This document shows, piece after piece, positions 37,237 to 40,137 of a DNA stretch of 40,137 nucleotides (within the stretch, counting starts at the first letter, position 1; each line of letters opens with the position of its first letter). The notes under the pieces were generated by a model that was not told where the DNA came from, did no database searches, and was given only the letters and a program-made list of their open reading frames with translations. The position numbers and the translations under genes were made by a program. The stretch spans positions 1-40,137 of the forward strand of contig JAFGTJ010000318.1 in the NCBI GenBank assembly GCA_016934195.1. The letters are read 5' to 3'. Origin of the DNA: Anaerolineae bacterium (GTDB taxonomy: Bacteria > Chloroflexota > Anaerolineae > Aggregatilineales > Aggregatilineaceae).

Positions 37237-39888
37237 ATGGTCAAGAAGCATAAATGGGTTGTGTGGGTAATTGGTGTCTGCGTGCTGGCGGCGGGCGTGA
37301 TTCCGGTCCAGGCATCACCTGTTCGGCAGCAAGACCCGACTCAGTTGGTGTATGGGCAGACGGTCGATGGCAAACTGGACGCCGCAACGCCCAGCCAGTT
37401 TTACGTGTTTGAGGCCGCTACCGGCGATGTGGTCACGATTACGATGGTTGCCACTGCCGGGGAACTGGACCCGTTCCTGGTGCTGAATGATACCGACCAG
37501 AATTCGCTCACGACCGATGACAACAGCGGCGGCGGCGTGAATGCGCGCCTGACATTCACTATTCCGGCTCCTGGTCGTTACGTGATCCGGGCGACTCATG
37601 CGGGTGGTGTCGTGTCGCAAGGCGGCGGCTCGTTTAGCCTGAACCTGACCGCCGCCGTCGGTGATTTTACGTCTACCACCCCGCCAGCAGGGGATTTGCC
37701 CCAGGCCCAGGGCGATAGCACGCGCTTTGTTCCCGTGACTCCCGGCTCGACGGTGCGCGATACGGTAGACCGGCAGGTGGCGCTGCGGTTTTACTGGTTT
37801 GAGGCAGACGCGGGTGATCAGGTGGCCGTGATCCCGGAGCAGTTGGCGGATTTCCAACCGCTGCTGGCCCTCTATGACGCGGATTTTCAGGAAGTGGCGC
37901 GGGCAGAAGCCGGGACCGGCTTACGCGCGCGGTTAGAGGTGGAAGGTATATTTTTCCTGGTCGTGGCGCTGCCCGATCCCGGCAGCGCGGGGGGCAGTTA
38001 TGGTTTGTTGTTTGACGTGAGCGGCAACCCGGCGCGCCAGGGCAATTTTATCGATATGAGTTACGGGCAAAGCCAGCGCGGGAATATTGACGATTCGCTC
38101 TCAGCGGTGACGTACCGTTTTCAGGGATCGGCAGACGATGAAGTCACGATTGCCATGAATCGCGCCGGGGGTGATCTGAACAGTTACCTTTATCTGTTGG
38201 ATGGTGAAGGTCAGTTATTGTTTGAGGACAACGACAGCGGCGGCGATAACGGTAACGCGCGTTTGGTCTATATGCTTCCGGCGGATGGTGACTATCTCAT
38301 CGTGGCGACGCGCCTGGGGCAGGCGCAGGGCACGACCAGCGGCAGTTATCTTCTAGAATTACAATCCGATGCGGTGCCGCCGTCTCCAGTTGAAGAAACC
38401 GGGGAACCGGAAGAACCCACGCTGCCGACTGCTTATAGTGACTTTCCTATGCTGGCCTACGGCGAAACGGTCGAGGGTCAGTTGTCGAATGCGCGCTACG
38501 TGGACTTTTACGTGTTTTTCGGGATACAGGGTGACCCGATTACGGTGGAGATGGTCAGCGGGAGCAGTACCTCCGTTGGCGATCTCGATCCGCTGCTGAT
38601 TTTGTTGGATAATAACCGGATTCCCTTGATTGAAAATGACGATATTGAGGACGGCGTGCAGCGCGATTCTCGGATCGAATTCACACTGCCTTATACGGGC
38701 TACTACGCAGTGGTCGCCACGCGCTTTGAACAGGCCGACGGCACAACTGCCGGACCTTATACCCTGATGTTGAGTGGACCGGGTAGCGCAGCACCGGCAG
38801 GACAGCCCGCATCTGAACCGGCGCTGATCCGTAAATTGGACCCGATTCCGCTGGAGTCGGGTGTGCCTGCTCAGGATGTGTTTGACGGCGGGGCCGATCT
38901 GTACACCTTCACGGCGTCCGCCGGAACGCTGATCGACGTGGCGGTGACGACCGATCCCGGCCTGGACTCGGTGTTGATCCTGGCCGATGCCGGTTTGACG
39001 GAGATTGTGTCCAGCGGGACCGGCGCGTTGACCGGCATTACGGCCCCTGAAACCGGGCGCTACCTGATCGTGCTTGCGCCTCGGTTCGGTCCCTCTAATG
39101 TGACCGGCGGCGGGTACATCCTGGCCTTGACTCAGACTGGCGGTGATGATGCGGCGGTGACACAGCCAACCGGCCCGTTTGCGCTGGTATATGGTGATAC
39201 GGTCACGGGCGTGATTGATGATGATATGCCCAGCCAGACCTATACGTTTTCCGGCGTGGCGGGCGATACGGTCCGCATCACAATGGAAGCGATGCCCGGT
39301 TCGCCGTTGGATTGCTACCTGGAATTGCAGGATGCAACCGGCGCGGTGGTGGATGCCAATGACGACATTGATCCTGGCGTGATTCGTGATTCGGAGATCG
39401 TGACCGAACTTCCGGCGAATGGGGATTATGTGATCGTTGCTTCGCGTTACGTGGGACCGGATGCGGACGCCACCAGTGGTAGTTACGAGTTGCGTTTCGC
39501 CCAGGTGACTGAAGCGGATTTAACGGCGGATGGTGTCAGTTCGGATGTGGTTCCCCTGGTATATGGTCGAACCGAAGTGGGCGAAATCACGGACGATCAG
39601 TATCTGGTATTCTATGTATTTGAAGGTACGGCGGGGGATACGATTACGGTTGAAATCAACACGTTGTCTGGCAACCTGGATTCGGTGCTGCATCTCTATC
39701 GTTCGGCAGGGAGTGGATGGGCCGAAATTGCCAGCAACGACGACAGTCCGCGTGGGGGCACCTACGAGGCGCTGCTGGATCGCGTGGTGCTGCCCCAGAC
39801 GGGTAAATATCTGATTGCGGTCAGCCGCTATGGTCTGGATCGTGAGAATACGTTTGGCACGTTTACCGTGACTCTGACACGCGAATAA
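37237..39888 (+). CDS. Secreted protein with about seven PPC (pre-peptidase C-terminal)-like beta-sandwich repeats
   Basis: Signal peptide MVKKHKWVVWVIGVCVLAAGVIPVQAS; repeats of YGxTVxGxLxxxxxxxFYVFxGxxGDxVTIxM...LDPxLxLxD...NDD...GYYxIVATR. SD ggaggtg upstream of ATG 37237. Confidence 0.88.
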   Translation: MVKKHKWVVWVIGVCVLAAGVIPVQASPVRQQDPTQLVYGQTVDGKLDAATPSQFYVFEAATGDVVTITMVATAGELDPFLVLNDTDQNSLTTDDNSGGGVNARLTFTIPAPGRYVIRATHAGGVVSQGGGSFSLNLTAAVGDFTSTTPPAGDLPQAQGDSTRFVPVTPGSTVRDTVDRQVALRFYWFEADAGDQVAVIPEQLADFQPLLALYDADFQEVARAEAGTGLRARLEVEGIFFLVVALPDPGSAGGSYGLLFDVSGNPARQGNFIDMSYGQSQRGNIDDSLSAVTYRFQGSADDEVTIAMNRAGGDLNSYLYLLDGEGQLLFEDNDSGGDNGNARLVYMLPADGDYLIVATRLGQAQGTTSGSYLLELQSDAVPPSPVEETGEPEEPTLPTAYSDFPMLAYGETVEGQLSNARYVDFYVFFGIQGDPITVEMVSGSSTSVGDLDPLLILLDNNRIPLIENDDIEDGVQRDSRIEFTLPYTGYYAVVATRFEQADGTTAGPYTLMLSGPGSAAPAGQPASEPALIRKLDPIPLESGVPAQDVFDGGADLYTFTASAGTLIDVAVTTDPGLDSVLILADAGLTEIVSSGTGALTGITAPETGRYLIVLAPRFGPSNVTGGGYILALTQTGGDDAAVTQPTGPFALVYGDTVTGVIDDDMPSQTYTFSGVAGDTVRITMEAMPGSPLDCYLELQDATGAVVDANDDIDPGVIRDSEIVTELPANGDYVIVASRYVGPDADATSGSYELRFAQVTEADLTADGVSSDVVPLVYGRTEVGEITDDQYLVFYVFEGTAGDTITVEINTLSGNLDSVLHLYRSAGSGWAEIASNDDSPRGGTYEALLDRVVLPQTGKYLIAVSRYGLDRENTFGTFTVTLTRE
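37351..39885 (+). repeat. Seven tandem PPC-like coding repeats
   Basis: Unit starts approximately at 37351, 37735, 38055, 38451, 38845, 39184 and 39557 (YGQTVDG, PGSTVRD, YGQSQRG, YGETVEG, LESGVPA, YGDTVTG, YGRTEVG). Confidence 0.8.
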
Positions 39889-39901
39889 TTGACAATCACT
39901 G

Positions 39902-40137
39902 ATGGAAATGGCGATGAAGTGGCTTCGGGCGCTGTGGGTGATCGCTCTCGTAGCGGGCAGTATCGCTGTGCGAGGATCGTCTGCCGTTGCCGGTCCTGCT
40001 CGCCAGGGCGGGACTCCGCTGGTATTTGGCGAAGCCGTGACCGGAACTCTGAACGAGAATATGTTCCGGCAGGTGTATGTCTTTAGCGGACAAGCCGACG
40101 ATATCATCACCGTGAGCATGGAACGGATCGAGGGCGA
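39902..40137 (+). CDS. Second secreted PPC-like protein (3'-truncated; not in the ORF track)
   Basis: Frame from ATG 39902: MEMAMKWLRALWVIALVAGSIAVRGSSAVAGPARQGGTPLVFGEAVTGTLNENMFRQVYVFSGQADDIITVSMERIEG, open to the window end. Confidence 0.85.
   Translation, partial: MEMAMKWLRALWVIALVAGSIAVRGSSAVAGPARQGGTPLVFGEAVTGTLNENMFRQVYVFSGQADDIITVSMERIEG

Noticed and set aside
1-40137. CRISPR array, tRNA/rRNA genes, transposases, integrases, prophage or plasmid genes
   Set aside because: No regularly spaced short repeats, no cloverleaf-like intergenic segments and no recombinase ORFs seen; intergenic gaps are mostly under 200 bp.

Overview
This is a compact, GC-rich bacterial chromosomal segment. 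Gene content and style (MoxR/DUF58/DUF4129 operon, Thr-Pro-rich TPR proteins, PPC-repeat secreted proteins, SCO1664/DUF3090/MSMEG_4193 cassette) point to Chloroflexota, probably Anaerolineae-like; that is an inference. I support about 31 CDSs, with both end genes truncated by the window. Most are housekeeping: ndk, rsfS, thpR, tdk, rplU-rpmA-rpmE, msrA, yifB, typA, mobA, lipA, ppk1, comEC, cmk. I saw no CRISPR array, tRNA, rRNA, transposase or phage module. Points most worth a second look: (1) two adjacent, very acidic, cysteine-free proteins carrying many P-[DEA]-W-[LM] motifs plus internal tandem repeats; (2) a three-gene cassette of histidine phosphatase, DUF3090 and PI3/4-kinase-like protein with ATGA coupling; (3) a histidine-kinase-like protein that keeps the phospho-acceptor H-box but has lost its N, G1 and G2 ATP-binding motifs; (4) a ComEC whose metallo-beta-lactamase domain has lost its metal-ligand motif; (5) ribosomal protein L31 fused to an RpoA-CTD-like helix-hairpin-helix domain; (6) tandem secreted PPC-repeat proteins, the second absent from the ORF track; (7) several tail-to-tail overlapping gene pairs with no room for separate terminators.
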